Shown piece after piece: positions 32,037 through 45,479 of a DNA stretch of 64,000 nt; positions within the stretch are counted from its first letter, which is position 1, and every line of letters starts with the position of its first letter. The position numbers were made by a program, and so were the translations under genes. The notes under the pieces were generated by a model. The model made no database searches. It was not told where the DNA came from and saw only the letters and a program-made list of their open reading frames with translations. This DNA comes from Neckera pumila (Eukaryota > Streptophyta > Bryopsida > Hypnales > Neckeraceae): NCBI GenBank assembly GCA_963969595.1, contig OZ018412.1, positions 15,254,501 through 15,318,500 on the forward strand, in the 5' to 3' direction.

Positions 32037-35000
32037 GACATCCCCAACCTCCTTTGCCTTCCCTTTGCCCTTTAGTTGGCGAACCTTTGGCCCACTTGGA
32101 TGGTGTCGACCCCCTTTCCTTCCTCCTACCCCTCCCTTCCCCTCGGGTGTTGGTCCTTCCTTCGTCACTTTCTTTTACTACAAATTTCTTTAATTCTTTT
32201 TGAATTTGAGCAACAATTCATCATATCCAAATCAATCTATAAATAATGCAAGCTATTTGAAAGATTAGAATTCAAATTCCTTGAATATATCCAAATCCAA
32301 ATGATGACCTAAGTTATCCACTTCCTAGCCTGCATATCAACAACAAAAATTTAGCTTCAAGAACATTCAATAAAATATTATTAAGAACTTAGGGTAGGAG
32401 TGTCTTCTATCAAGTCTACTCCGCTACTCTAGTAGAGCTCTTCTACTAAGGTAGTACTTCCTTTGTCTCCAAATGATTTTTTGGTTGGACAAAATGTTTT
32501 GGATTAAGGCCAAAAACAATTTTATTTCAACTAGTTTTGAGCTGTAACTAGAGTTTTGTACATTCTTATTGTCTTAAAACTCTGAGTTTTCAAAACCCTT
32601 TTCAAACCACATGCATTCAAGTATTGAAAAGTGGAATTTTGGGGCATTTTCAAGGAGCACCAATGGACACTCAATTGTTGAGTGTGATGTTCTCATTTTG
32701 TGGGCAATTAGTATGGGCACAAGGACCATGTGTGGCGCCTCCTAGAAAGGCACAAAGCTTCATTTCCTTCAATTGAGAAACACTCAATGAGATGCAAAAA
32801 AACAAGAAAGACTCCTTTCAACACACAATAGAGAATTTCAATTGTTTGTATACACAGCTTGAATGTGTTGATTGACCGGCTTTTCAATCATTTACCATTG
32901 CAGATGCTCTTAGAATTTGTTGCCACACCCTTCTTTTCACATCTCAATGTGCAACCAGAAAATCATTTGGGGATGGAGGGAATACCACTTGAAACCAAAT
33001 GAGTTTGTCCAATAACTACTGTTTTGTGCTAGCAAGCTTTCATTTTCTAATCACATAAAAATAAATCTACAAGTAAATTAGGTTGAAGTCCAAGAATAGA
33101 ATTCAAACATAATATGCAAAGAGCAGCATCAAATTCCTTGATTTTCTGAAATTGTGCCCTAATTTCATTGTCTACATATTGTACATTGTGCAACAAGGAA
33201 TTACATACTCTTTAGCTTTTTGAAGGGCCTGCTTTTTGGAACAAGCTTCCTACCTTGGTTGCCGGCCTGCTGCCATGTTCCTCCTTTTTTTTCACCTCAT
33301 CCTCCCATCTGCTTAATCTCCACTCTAAAGCACTGAAAGCTCTAATAGTTGGGTGCAGAATATCATCCTGCACTCCAAGTTTGTTCTTAAGGCTCATTTC
33401 AAATTTACTCAATATTGTCATAAATTTGAAGTATACAATTGTTTTCTTCACAAAGATTGCTGCAAATCTGCCATGAAAAAAACAGAGTATGAAGAAGACT
33501 CCTCAACACAGCAGCAGGGAGGCAATGATGCCAAGACTATCAACATTTCTGAGAGTCAGGCAATCTTCCCAGAGTGACCTGTGACAGTGAGAGCGTGCAA
33601 CCCTAAAACTGAGAAGAAAAATGCTTCGGTTCCTCACTGACAATGCGATTCAAATGAGAATAATTGTTGCACCAAATCATTGAGTTTCCCAAATGAATCT
33701 CTCTGCACCCAAATAACTGAAACATGCGCATCAGGTGACCACATTCTGTTACCAAAAGGAATTTCTTGAGAGGGACATGAGCACTGAGGATGCATTGGAA
33801 ATTAAAAAGAGCTTGACTTTATTATATGAGAGTGCCAAATCCGTGACGGTTGGCCTCTTTGGGTTTGTACAGTGTCACACCCAATGGTAGGTGGCTACCT
33901 GTTCAACACCCCAAGCAACAAACCAAAACCTCATGTTCACTGTAAGTTGGGAGTCATGTAATTTGGACTCTCCACTAATTAATTAATTAATCGTCAAGAT
34001 GGGGATCTTATAAGTATTGGAACACCAGCTAGGATTGAAGCCAACTTAGTTTGCATATGCGAAATCAAAGAAACCAATTAGTTTGGTCCAAATGCTTCAT
34101 AACCAATCTTCTTCTTTGATAGGTTTGGTAGAAGCCTACTCGAGTAAGTGTCGCACTGCTACCTCAGTCCCCGGGACTGACAGACAGACATAGTTGATAC
34201 AACTATCCCCAGTAAGTTAGGGTCTTAATTCATGCTTTTCCGAGGGACGTTGCTAAGTTATGTGCACCCAAAATCGTTGCTTGAAAATGACCACTCTGTG
34301 TAGATCTCAGGTGACGATTCGGGGTGCACAAAAACCTTCCTCTTTCTTCTGTAGAAATCCTGAAACAAGGAATTCAGAGCAATTGATAGACCGAAGTATG
34401 AATGTCTCAAAGGAAGTATACTGTAGGCATGAAACATGTGCCCATATTCATCAATCAACGTCGAGCAGAACTTAAAGGGTCATGGTAGAACAGAGTGAAT
34501 GGATGCTTTGAGAAGGACTTTGTAAATGTTTAGCTTTAAACCCGTTCCGTGTAGTATTGATGGACCAATTTCAAATGATGTACAATTAATTTCATGCCGA
34601 AATACAAACAATTCTCTGAGAGCGTAGCTAGAGACATCTTATGAGAGTTTAATGCTCATTCTACACTACTGTCCATTGCTAAGAGTATGTTCGCCCTAAA
34701 TTCACCATGAATAGAGTCTGCATAATTAAGTTACACCAGCATATCACAAGTTGCAATACCAATGTCTGAAAGAAATTCTTGGAGATCGTTAATCATAAGC
34801 GGTGGGAAAGTTAGTGGAGCTGCTTCAATTCAATCTTCCAATGAATGTTTAATACAGCAACATGTGCAGATCGAGTGCTTCACGTTCAAAAGTTTCAGGA
34901 TCACAGCAAGAGTATCTATTGACGCCTGATTCAAACACTGGTTTCCACAGTACAGGATTCTTTAGTGCATATTATTTGAGAATACTCAAGTAGAATGCCG

Positions 35001-35888
35001 GCCTGGGTGCACAACTGAAAGTCGTTGCAATTTTATAACAGAACATCAACCAAGCTGGCAAGCTCCACCATAATTTGAAAAAGACTCTCTTCTTGACAGA
35101 CAAACCTCAAAGAAGATACTTGCACTTGAAATTAAACACAAAGATGTATGATCGATACCGGTACTTGCATTTAAAAACAATACGTGCACTTTGAAGATGG
35201 AAGTGTATATCACATATGAACTTTGTTAACTTAGTTTGGGAGATGCAAGTCAGAGCAACTCCTCTTTGTTGCAACGAGAATATGCATCAATGGAACACCG
35301 TTTACTTTTGGGGTCAAAAGCACATGAGAGTTTTGGATTTGGGGTACCGGCTACTGTTGTATATACTAGGGGAATTATTGGATGAAGTTGCCCAAAAGAT
35401 CTCCCAAGGTACAATATGGTGGACGGATGTTGAGGAAATGGAAGCTTTCTGACCCGCCAGCAGTTCAAGGTGCATTTTGCGCAACCAACAAGAAAACAAA
35501 AATTAATTAAACTCTGCTGCGTCAACAGAAAATGGTGCACATCAAAATGGTCCATTTTTTTTATTCAAAGAGTAAGACAATGTTGGGAATCTGGCAACAA
35601 GCTAAGGTGAGCACTGTTTACACTTGAAAGAGCCTTGATAGGGGTGCAGTCAGCTCTACAGTTGAACCTCTGTAGTTGTTACCTCGACAAGCATTAAAAT
35701 CTCATACATATTACAAAATTTCACCTGTCTTATTTGGAGATCTGTTTAACATTACAAATTCTTCATAACATCCTTTGTAAGTATAGCTTGCTATGTGTTA
35801 GAATAGCCCCAAAGATCATAAATTCGAGTACATATTATTGCAAACGATGATAAGTTAAATAAATATTATTTGTTGATAGCCAAGAAGT
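32037..35888. other. Intergenic region with possible exon relics
   Basis: No complete gene. On the minus strand, about 33212-33480 is open after an acceptor-like CATGGCAG and contains HPTIRAFSALEWRLSRWED and a KKKEE tail, protein-like but not recognised. On the plus strand, about 35275-35450 reads REYASMEHRLLLGSKAHESF and GFGVPATVVYTRGIIG up to a stop. Another frame then continues with LLDEVAQKISQGTIWWTDVE, which suggests a frameshifted exon. The remainder is AT-rich; 32037-32180 is the pyrimidine-rich 5' flank of the Di19 copy. Confidence 0.4.
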
Positions 35889-36039
35889 CATGGTTGTCAT
35901 ACTGGACAGAATTTTACTGTTCACGGATGAATCGGACGAATCTGCGGTGACTGGCTGCCAGTCAGTCAACCAGCCAGTCATCGTAGATTCGTCCGATTCG
36001 TCCGTGAACAATAAAATTTTGTCCGATATGACAACCATG
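35889..36039. repeat. Long near-perfect hairpin (69-bp arms, 13-nt loop)
   Basis: Left arm 35889-35957 begins CATGGTTGTCATACTGGAC and ends GACTGGCTG. The right arm 35971-36039 is its reverse complement with about seven mismatches. The loop is CCAGTCAGTCAAC. Direct copies of an AAGTTAAATAAATATTATTT-like word lie just outside both arms (about 35853 and 36044). It could be a very small foldback transposon or a small-RNA hairpin precursor. Confidence 0.85.
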
Positions 36040-36821
36040 CAAAAGTTAAATATATATTTTTTGTTACATGTTGTAATGTTGTATATGTTAGAAGTCTTCT
36101 ACTCCCTATTTGTAAGAGCAATTCCACAACTTCAAAGAGTCAAGCTACAGGCCAATTGCAGTAGCGTCTCTGCTTCTTACGGAACAATCACAATGCATCC
36201 ATACTTGATTCCCTTGCCCACAACTTATTTTGCTTCATTAAAGACTTCATTGGAGATGGTTGGTTACAGTGACCTTTGTGCATTTGCCCTATACACTGCT
36301 GCTCCTTCTCATCCCCATCTTTGACATGTGCAACATATGCGGCATGAAAGAGAATGATTCTGCCATAGTCAAAGGGTTTGAGTCATTATATGAACTCTGA
36401 TTTGGTCTCAAAAGACCTCAACAATGGTACAGGTAGAGTATTGTAGCATCCGCCTAGGAAGGCTTGAAAGGCATAGCAGAGATGTGGTAGCGGAACACTA
36501 AACCGTTGCCTTTCCACTACAGTGAGGGTTGCATTTGACTTTGAGTTTGCAATGGAGTTGCTCTAAGCTTTAACATATATACAAGTTGCATTCGACTTTG
36601 AATTTGCAGTGGAGTTGTTTTGAGCTTAGAGCATCACCGCAGTCCCGTGCCAATAACTGATTACTGCAATGGTACATGCCAAGTGCACTCTTGTCTCCTT
36701 ATTTTGTTGTTTCACTTCCTGGCGCATGTGCCTCAACTTGACAACAATACTTGAACCCGTAAATGTTTCACAAAAGTTGGCTACAGTGTGGGAGTTGCTG
36801 ACATGGTGGCAAGAAGGGCTT

Positions 36822-37012
36822 TTTTGGGGGGCTTTTTGGTGCCAAATTGCACCAGAAAAAAATAATTTGGGTAAAAAATGGCAACAAACTATGAACCTTT
36901 TGCCAGAAAACTTTGAATTAAAAAGAATTCTTGGATGAAATCTCCAGATTGTGGATGAATATTTTATATCGTTATGCTGGCACTTCATAAAAAAATGAAA
37001 AAAAAAAATGAA
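36822..37012. repeat. Dispersed repeat copy 2 (partner at 5163-5420)
   Basis: Shares AAATTGCACCA, GGTAAAAAATGG, GGATGAAAT, GGATGAATATTTTATAT-like and GGCACTTC with an A-rich run, in the same order as the first copy. Confidence 0.4.
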
Positions 37013-37330
37013 AAAAATCTTAGTGGCAAGAAGTGAAGTGCGATGGAGTGGTGTGGCGGAATGAGCTACAATTCTTGCCATTTTGGATTCAGTCATTGCT
37101 ATTCTTTCAGTAAACTCTTAAAGGACAAAGGGGTGATTCTAGAAATCATCCATTTCCATTATAGTGTGAATCATTGGCTTAAGAAATAGCAAAAACACTC
37201 ATTGGAAGTCAAACTATTGTAGAAGACCTCCCATTTTCACAACAAAATTCCAAAGATGAATAGTTGCACTTCTGTCCTATATAGGAGATTCTCTTGTCAT
37301 TCATTGGCCGCAAAGCGTCCACCTCAACGT

Positions 37331-37489
37331 TTAACCCCTAAAGGACCATGAATGCAGATTTTGAACAATGAATGAACGGAAACACATCCTAAACTCATCG
37401 GAATGCATTTTTTCATCCATCAATTTTGTTTGAAGATTCTTATATTAGTTCTTTAACATTTGTACGGTTTAGATTATGAAGATCTTGCT
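37331..37489. mobile_element. Truncated TTAA element (one end only)
   Basis: Begins TTAACCCCTAAAGGACCATG and follows the reverse complement of the right end of 22364-22938 for about 160 bases. Similarity stops at GAAGATCTTGCTGCTGC. No right end was found. Confidence 0.7.
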
Positions 37490-38348
37490 GCTGCTGTTAC
37501 ATTACATTGCCTTTTATGACGACAGGGTCAATTGATAGATTTGTAGGACCTGGTGGGGGACTGATGCATTCGAAAAAGTTATGTCACCAAACGGCCTAAC
37601 ACAAGATTCGAGTGTTGGACTTGTTCCAGATCATGGGCCTACCGATCCCTGCCTTCTCCGTACATTTTTTTAGTTCACTTTTTCATTGGGAAGAAAACTA
37701 ATAGAAGTCTTGTATTCCTGAGCACGCACTCACACTACGTGAGGCTACGTAGCATGCGCTCGCTTTAATTTTCAGGAATGAGAGCTACTCAAACTTCCTC
37801 AAACGGCTTCCTCAAAGATAGTTTTTGTCGATGCAAATCCTTCTCATAACATTCAGTAGCAGTCCTTCTCATAACATTCAGTAGCAGCCCTGTGGGCTAC
37901 CTTCCACCCAACAAAATAGTGTGGTATATTTCACACCATCAATTGCTGATTTTTTGTCAAATTGTAAGAAGTGGTGGGTCGGGAATGTTCAATGGAATTA
38001 GTAAGTTCAATTTGGGTTTGACTAGTTGACAAGACATGACATTGCAATTACAAAATCTTCCCATTATGGGTTCAAGTGAGTGAATGCGAAATTTAATTAG
38101 CCTCTGACAAAAAAACTAGTATTTAGTAGTCGGACACTAATTCCAAGGGCAAGACTCAAATTAGGTTCTACGGTGCTAAAATTGGCTGAATTATTAAATT
38201 GTCATTTTTATTAATTGCTTGACGACTGACCTTGCAATACTAGGTGCATTTTGTGGATGAAGACTTTAAAGAGGCAAAGGCAGCCTCTCTAAAGGCTACT
38301 AAATGTTATACTCCTCTTCGTTCCAAAGTCAATATATGAACTAATTAA

Positions 38349-38868
38349 GAGCATCTTCACCAAGGCACATCACCCTTGGCAAATAGTTTGGCACCCCTAA
38401 GCTATACAGGGGAATTGTTGCATCTCACTAATTGTAGACTTTGGCATTTTTTCAATGTAGGTCACTCCAAAATTTAACCCTTAAACTTCCAACCTGTGGT
38501 GCCCTCACATTTTGATTTGCGCCACGGTAAGCTATGCAAAACCTAGATTTCAATGCGCCTTGAGGTTAGGGTAGGGTACGCAAGAAGAGTGGGCAATGTT
38601 GTGCCTCAAAAGAGCTCCACTAATTTTCTTCTAAAACTGCACAATGTCATGCTTGTAAGAGGAATTCCCAGCCATGTCAAAATTTGCTTGTGGTTAGTTG
38701 TTCCTGTGCCTGGGCAAGCGGGATCTGCCGGATCACTAGGCCATTTGAAATGGATGCTATTAGGGGCCAATAAACAAGTCAGGGCCGTTATAAAAAAAGT
38801 CATAAAAAAAGTCACAAGGCAAGGAGCGACTGGTGTGCTTATTTTTATGCTCATTGATGGAGATGCTC
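38349..38868. mobile_element. Tourist-like MITE (PIF/Harbinger type), 520 bp
   Basis: GAGCATCTTCACCAAGG at the left and TTGATGGAGATGCTC at the right form the terminal inverted repeat. TAA directly flanks both sides as a 3-bp target duplication. GAGCATCT-type ends and TWA targets are typical of plant Tourist MITEs. It contains the start of the ORF at 38553-39110, which is therefore unlikely to be a gene. Confidence 0.82.
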
Positions 38869-39120
38869 TAAGGTATCTTCACCCTATTGCAATTCCAACT
38901 AGAATAAATTTTTTTCTAGCCACTCGTCGACCTAAACATGACAATGCGTTTGCTCAAACTCAATACTATTTTCAAAAGGAACTTGGTCAATGTATATTGA
39001 AGAGTTATTTGAAGCAACCAATGAGAGTTGAAGCATTTTGTACTTCAAGGATGAGTTTATATGTCAATAATAAAAGCCAATGTAAAATCCGTCTCGTAAA
39101 ATTATACTAACATCACCTAA

Positions 39121-39140
39121 AACGTGGATTTCTTATAGTA
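39121..39140. mobile_element. Isolated CACTA-like transposon terminus
   Basis: In reverse complement this reads TTACTATAAGAAATCCACGT, almost the same as the terminus at 62155 (TTACTATAAGAAATCCGTGT). Both resemble the CACTA...AAGAAA ends of En/Spm elements. The other end was not found. Confidence 0.45.
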
Positions 39141-40546
39141 ATATATAACATATGTGGATTTTTATAATATCATTGTTTTTTGTAACTTTCCCTAATATTG
39201 TTAAGCTAGTAAAGACATTGGAACTAGACAAAAAGTTATTTTGAGGTTGCAAGGTTCCAAAGAAATCTTATTGCCCTAAATACAATCTACACAACGTTTT
39301 TGTTTATTGCAATATAAAAACATCATTTTCAAAACAAATTTTGCGTTGAAATTGATTTTTATATATTATAAAAAACAAAAACGTCATGTAGATTGTATTG
39401 AGGGCAACAAGATTTTCTTCTAGTATAATAGAAATTATCAAATTTTTCGTAAGCAATAGAAACCAACTTGTACATAATCCATCTAGACTATTCACCAAAG
39501 CCCCCCCATATGTGCACAAGTTAATAATGTTATATCAAATTATATAACCTCTTTTATTCAAAGTTTTAGTGATCTATGAAAAATTTCAACTACTTTACCA
39601 AAACTGAATACATTTTTGGTTGAGTTCTAGTGCATTCATCAATTCATTTTATATACGAAGTTTAATTTGTAATATCAAAGGAATGTCACGTATTAATGAA
39701 AACAAAAGTGTTCCAAAATATTATTTTATGATTCTTGGCAGAAGCCTCAATGGCAAGAATCGAGGATCTAGTAAATTAATGTTTTTTAAAAATGTAAAAG
39801 AAAAGAAGCTAAAGAATAATATATGGCTCTTTTATACTTACTATGAACTAACTATTGGATCAAGGACTCTCATGACATTGTTAACCAATGTTGGATTCTA
39901 TATTGCTCTACCAAATGCTAGAATCTCCCAAGTTGAATCATTTCTTTACCTATCCAAGTTGTTGGATTTGATGATGACATTTGACCCTTTCAAGTGTTGA
40001 ACAACAGACAAACCCAAACATGTTGCAAGAATATAGATCTTGTGTTTTCCATCCACATCTAAATGTTTGAAGATTCTTGAATTAGTTCACTTTTATTTCC
40101 TTGTGTATCAGTTTTCCAAATTTTTTTAGAAATACTCTATATTTTAAGGGATATAGGTATGTTTGACTTCAAAAAACAAATTTCTAGCGCAAAAAATAAA
40201 TGTCCCTTCAAAATAACTTGAATAAATGAATAAATAGAAAGCTTAAAAAATCACCCAAAATAGAATTTTACATTTCAAAAGGCAAAAAATTTACAAAAAT
40301 TACCCTTAGTCAATCCAAATCCATAATTTAAATCCATAATTCAAATCTAGAAGGAATTTTCAATTATTGGTTTCAAATTTTATTAAAAGAAATTGGTTAG
40401 TATAATCTTAGATCAAATTTTATAGACATGATCAATGAATTATATTTTAAAAATTTCATTAAAATCCATCAAGTTAAACTATTTTCTTAAGTTTCATTTT
40501 AAAATCCGTCTTTATAATTTTGAAGATTTGAACTACCCTTTGGTCT

Positions 40547-41160
40547 TTAACCCCTAAACACCAAACGCACCTTATATTGGTGTTGGCAAAGCTTTGAAGT
40601 TAAATGATGTTTTATTCAAGTACTGTTTGTAATGTAATGTTTTCTATTTTGTTGAATATCTATAAAAGTACATTTTTAGCAATTAAAAATCCAATTTTGA
40701 AAACTTATTCATGATTTTTTGTTAAAGCTTCTTTTGGATACAAGAATGTAGAGTGAAAAGCCTGATTTGATAATGCTATGAAACTTAATGATGAGTCTAA
40801 AATACACTAAATTTGAGAGGGAATCCCTGTTTAAATGCATTAAAAAATTTAGAGTAGCTTTTGAGAAGTTGTGAATTGATTATGGTTATTCCTGTCACGA
40901 TCTTTAACCCTACATAATTTGATGACCAAAAAATTATATTTGATAAGTAAAAAAAAAGATTGAAAGAATTCAATTCACTTCCATTTTTAGTGCCCTCATG
41001 ATCAAACATTATTATTTTTCAATCCACATGAGATGTTTTTCTTTTCATTTCTGAGGTGATTCATAATACATCTAGGTTTGAGATTGTACAGTTACAATAT
41101 TTTTAAATTGACAAGACAATTTGAATTTTGATAATGAAATGTTTTTTTCAAGAATTAGGC
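40547..41160. mobile_element. Decayed TTAA element related to 42305-42950
   Basis: Begins TTAACCCCTAAACACC, followed by GCAAAGCTTTGAAGTTAAAT as in 42305-42950. The far end (TTGTACAGTTACAAT and TTAGGCATTTT) matches that element's right part, but the terminal TTAA is gone. Confidence 0.65.
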
Positions 41161-41344
41161 ATTTTTGATGACAAAGAAGTTTCTACTTTTGAGTTGCATT
41201 TCCACTTTTGCTGGCATATTTATTAGGTAATCCAAACAACAATTAATTATGGCCTAAACTACCATGACTACACGGATGTAGGGTAGGGCCATTATAAACT
41301 CGCAATGGACAAAATTCACAAAACAAATTCACGTTTCGAAAATA

Positions 41345-41926
41345 AGGTGGATACACCTCAAATCACACCCCACTTAATAGCGCCATCATCACTTTTGTGT
41401 ACATCTCCCAAATCAATACATACATATGTAGAAGAAATGATCTCACATCTTCTACCCCAAAAAACTTCAATCCTTCCTAACTTTTGCATATTGTACCCAA
41501 ATGCCAAGTTCTTTGGTGTGTTAGAACTTCCTTTTGCTTGCCAACAAGAAAACCAATGAAAATTTGACCGATCTAATAATAATAATGAGTAGCCAAAGTA
41601 GCCAAAAGCATTGGATGAGATTTGAGGCCTCCAAGAGCCCAAAAGTTATCCTGTGTTCCCACAGCATTTCCATACTGTGGAATGCAAGAAAGCTACTGGG
41701 CTAATGTGGTCGAAAGAGTACTACGCCATTTTGGAAAAAAAAAACATTGATCTGAAATGATATTAGGGATATATATATATATATATAATTTATTTATTTA
41801 TATTTTAAATTTTGATAGCCCGTACCGGCTGTTCACAGATCTAGCCAGATTGGGGAACAAGCCTAAAACGGCCTTCCAATGCCCTCCAATCTCTTCTAAT
41901 GCGCCGGTTTTTTGGGGTGTCCACCT
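41345..41926. mobile_element. W-family TA-flanked element
   Basis: TA, AGGTGGATACACCTC at the left; GCGCCGGTTTTTTGGGGTGTCC then ACCT at the right. It is colinear with 25840-26246 in its left half, with additional sequence in the right half including a TA-dinucleotide run near 41770. Confidence 0.6.
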
Positions 41927-42304
41927 TGATGATCAGTTTGTGTAGAAGCATGAGAAATGACCATTACAACAAGGTTTTTTTTTCCATTTGTTTTAAGCAG
42001 TGCAAAAAGCAATAACCTCTGGAAAGATGAAGCTATTTACATCCATGAAAATGGATGAAACTTGCAATATATGGATGAAATTCATTTATTCATGGATCCA
42101 AAATGATGTACATTCATCCAAATTTGAGTGATACCATCCCAAAATTTGGTAGCAAATTAGCGATTTCATCCACTGAAAAGCAAGAATATTTTGCCAAATA
42201 TTCCCTGGAAAAAAACACTCATTGCTTTTTGGCAAAAAAAACACACAAACCCCCCTGCATTACAATATAGCTACCATATGTTATTTTGAGCAATTGAGTA
42301 CTCT

Positions 42305-42950
42305 TTAACCCCTCAATGCCCAAGGCACCCAAATCTGGTGTTTGCAAAACTTTGAAGTTAAATAAAACCTAACCAAGTTGTTATTTTTAGTAGTTTATAT
42401 TTTTAGAAAGTTCTTCTTGAAGTCTAGTTTTAGCATCAAAAATCCGATCTTGAAAATAAATGATAGTGATTTTTCTATTTAAGTTTTTGTACAAGGGCAC
42501 CCATTGCAATCTCAACTTCCCGTAGTGTTGAGAGCTCTTGGAAATGAGCTTCAAATACACTAGATATTGGAGAAAAAATCACATTCAAAATTCATTTAAA
42601 AAAATTGTAGAGTAGATTTTAAGAAGCCATAAATTTATCAGGGTTATACAAGTTAGGCCCTTTAACCTCATTTTTTTTTGGTCACCAACTTTTCAGATTT
42701 GACTTGTGTAAAGAAGATTGAAAGATTTTTGCAATTTTAGCACCCTCATAGTCAAACATTGTAATCTTTCACTCTATAAGTGACATTGTTGTGTTTTCTT
42801 TTCCTATGAGATCTCTAACATGTCTAGTTTGAATTTGTACAGTTACAATTCAAAAAAAATTGATACAACTTATCAAAATGTTGGCATTTTGTTCAATTTA
42901 GAACAAATTTCCAGGAAGCCCAAAATTGGCCGTGGGCATTTAGGGGTTAA
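42305..42950. mobile_element. TTAA-flanked element (646 bp), GCCC-variant ends
   Basis: TTAACCCCTCAATGCCCAAG to CCGTGGGCATTTAGGGGTTAA. Terminal repeats share the CCCCTMAATGCCC pattern rather than AAAGGACC. Relatives are 18026-18630 and 40547-41160. It has no transposase ORF. Confidence 0.85.
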
Positions 42951-43023
42951 TTATCAAAAAGTATCGGCTAGTCAAGCTATCAATCATGGTCATAGAATGA
43001 AATGATGGTCCAACTACCAACTA

Positions 43024-43351
43024 AGATAACAAGTCCAGAAATTGCCCATTTAAGAGCTGAAAGTGAATTTTGGGAAGGCATAGCTTCTTGAAATAATTTT
43101 CAGTAAATTTTCCTTAAAAGACAAGAGGAATTGGCATTTAACCCAAGTCGTTTCATATTTTTTGGAGCTTTATAGAATTAGTTATAAAATTTTGAAGTTG
43201 AAGTGACATAGGGCTCTAAAATCGCCCACCCCCTAAAAGGTACACTATTTGTACATTGCTAAAGGCTATGAAAAAGCAACATGTACAAGCAGTGTACATT
43301 TGAGTAGGGTGGGCGATTTTTGAGCCTCTGCAATTTCAGAGCCTGTTACCT
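43024..43351. mobile_element. X-family MITE with internal hairpin
   Basis: Left end AGATAACAAGTCC then GCCCATTTAAGAGCTG; right end GAGCCTGTTACCT. An internal inverted repeat, AAAATCGCCCACCC against GGGTGGGCGATTTTT, encloses TTTGTACATT, the same plan as 29040-29322. Confidence 0.65.
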
Positions 43352-45479
43352 TACCTTCCACACTTTAATTTCAGGTTTGTAAACAAACACACAATGCTCC
43401 ATTGCATCAGCAGAGAAATTACAAGTCAGAGCCAAGTGGGAACTCAGCAGGACGTGACTAGGGCCGCGCAGGATTTTCAGACGTTCACATTTATTTCATG
43501 GGTAGTAAGTTCGACAAATTTCCGCAATGATATGACATTATGATGGCACTTCATACACAAACAAAGTTACAAAACATTGGTCAAATCCCATGATGACCCG
43601 TCTGCTACTAAGAGCTTAAAACGTGGAAAATGCTTTGAATCCACTCAAGTTATTTGGAGATATTACAAGGGGAGTCATGGTAGGGAACTGCCCTTGTTGC
43701 GAGTGTTCCCCGGCGCCAACTCGGTGAAGGATACATGCGGAGTGCTTTTGCTTGGATTGTTTGGTTGTCAATCTTTACTGAATTTGTTGAAGAAGTGTAG
43801 AGTAAATCTACCATTGATCCCACACATCCAAAAATTACACGAAATAGGAAATTGGATTGCCTTGACAATTAGGTTGCTTTACCCTAGAGAAGTTATCTTA
43901 TGTTATAGCATGACTCATTGCTTATCTAGAAGGAGGCACAAGCCATTCTCTGATCCCTAGCCATGAATCAATGTACCAATCCATGTAGCACACATGTTTC
44001 CCCACATCTTTGCATCCTTCTATAGTAATTGTAATATTGGTATAGTGTAGAATTTCGAGAAATTAGTATGGGGCAATTAATCTAATTTTCAGTGTAGACA
44101 ACAACTATTACAAATTACAGAACAATAACCACACAATTCAACTACCATATTCAATTTTCAATGGGAACCGACTATTTTGTACCACTACCCAATGACTACA
44201 CATTGTGCGGCAAAGGGTTGCAAGGAATTTAAAACTAGGTTTTAATTTCATCGCCTTTAAAAATCGCAATAAAAATATATAGGAATAAATCCATTTGCAT
44301 TATGTTTTTCTGAGTTGAATCTTAATAAGGCATTTAATAATCACACCAAACTTCAAAACATACAAGTCTCTATATTTATATGGAGAAGGGTTTAAATTTT
44401 GTCTATGCTGTGATTGGCAAGTTTACTCTACATGGTTTGAAGGACAAGTAACCTCTCTCCAAACTTATGGAAGAAGTGGTAGAAGAAATTCCTTTTTGGA
44501 ACTCCCTCTAATACTCCCGCTTTAAGTAGTTCATACTTTGAACTTGATATTGTTGATGTCTTAAAATAGGTAATGCTTCCAAGTTGATATTACTATACAA
44601 TTTTTTTTATTTAGTAGTAATTGGTAGATAATTAGCTAACATGAGAATTAGGATGCCTAATATAACACCACCACCATTACACACTATAAATACTACATCT
44701 CTACAAGTACAACCAAGGTTTAATAGCGTTTGTCTTTGTGATAAATAGTTTAGACCATACTATATAACCACTTTGGTGTAGCATCTTAGTCCAAAATAAA
44801 ACATGCATTAAAAAAAAAGTCTTATTAAAATTGAAAAGTAGATATAATATTTATAAATTTAAATTTACTATGCTTTATGTATCATTTCTAGATGGAAAGG
44901 CATGGGATTCTTCTATGGTAACGTTGTAATAAGAATATATTCCTGTTACAATGGCCATTTCATAAATAAGTTTGCATTCAAGATTTTCTAATGCAAAAGA
45001 AGCCTTTATTCATGGAAAGCAAAGGACCCTATCTTCAAATTCAAGAATTTTGTGTATGAAAGCCATTAGAAATGATCTTGTTCTTTAAAAATGCCTCTAA
45101 ATATGAACCACAGCCTTGCAAAAAGTTGTCACAAGATGGTCTAAAATACTCTATCATATCGCATTTTGGAACCCTATGTATTCATATCATTTTTGGGCAT
45201 CGATCTTAAATTTATTATTCTTGTTATTATTATTTTTGAAAATAATATTTCTTTTTACTCACCTTTAAAAAAAAAAAAAAGCAATTTATATATGAGTTTC
45301 GCCTCACCTATGATCAAAAGCAAATGCTTGTGACAATAAACTTTGAGAATTCATAACTGATTCAATACTGTTTCAAAAAGAAGAATCAATTTGTGGTAGA
45401 TTCTACAAAATTCTTCTAAAAAAACAAGCAGAAAGTCTTTGTGAGGATTAGCTCCCTTCCAAAAGAGCCTAATCAATCC
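43352..45479. other. Intergenic, no gene seen
   Basis: The ORF at 43577-43960 shows no recognisable motif. Around 44050-44080 the words GAGAAATTAGTATGGGGCAA match the right arm of the V element at 27657-28139, so it contains a decayed V copy. The rest is featureless and AT-rich. Confidence 0.5.

Larger units (their letters stand above)
36040..40546. other. Repeat-bearing intergenic region
   Basis: AT-rich with no supported gene apart from the elements listed separately. The ORFs at 36626-37096 and 39620-40000 have no domain or splice support. 37838-37887 holds a direct duplication of a 25-bp unit (core CCTTCTCATAACATTCAG). Confidence 0.5.

Noticed and set aside
38553..39110. 185-codon plus-strand ORF, among the longest in the repeat region
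   Set aside because: Its first half lies inside the TAA-flanked Tourist-like MITE (38349-38868), and it has no recognisable domain.
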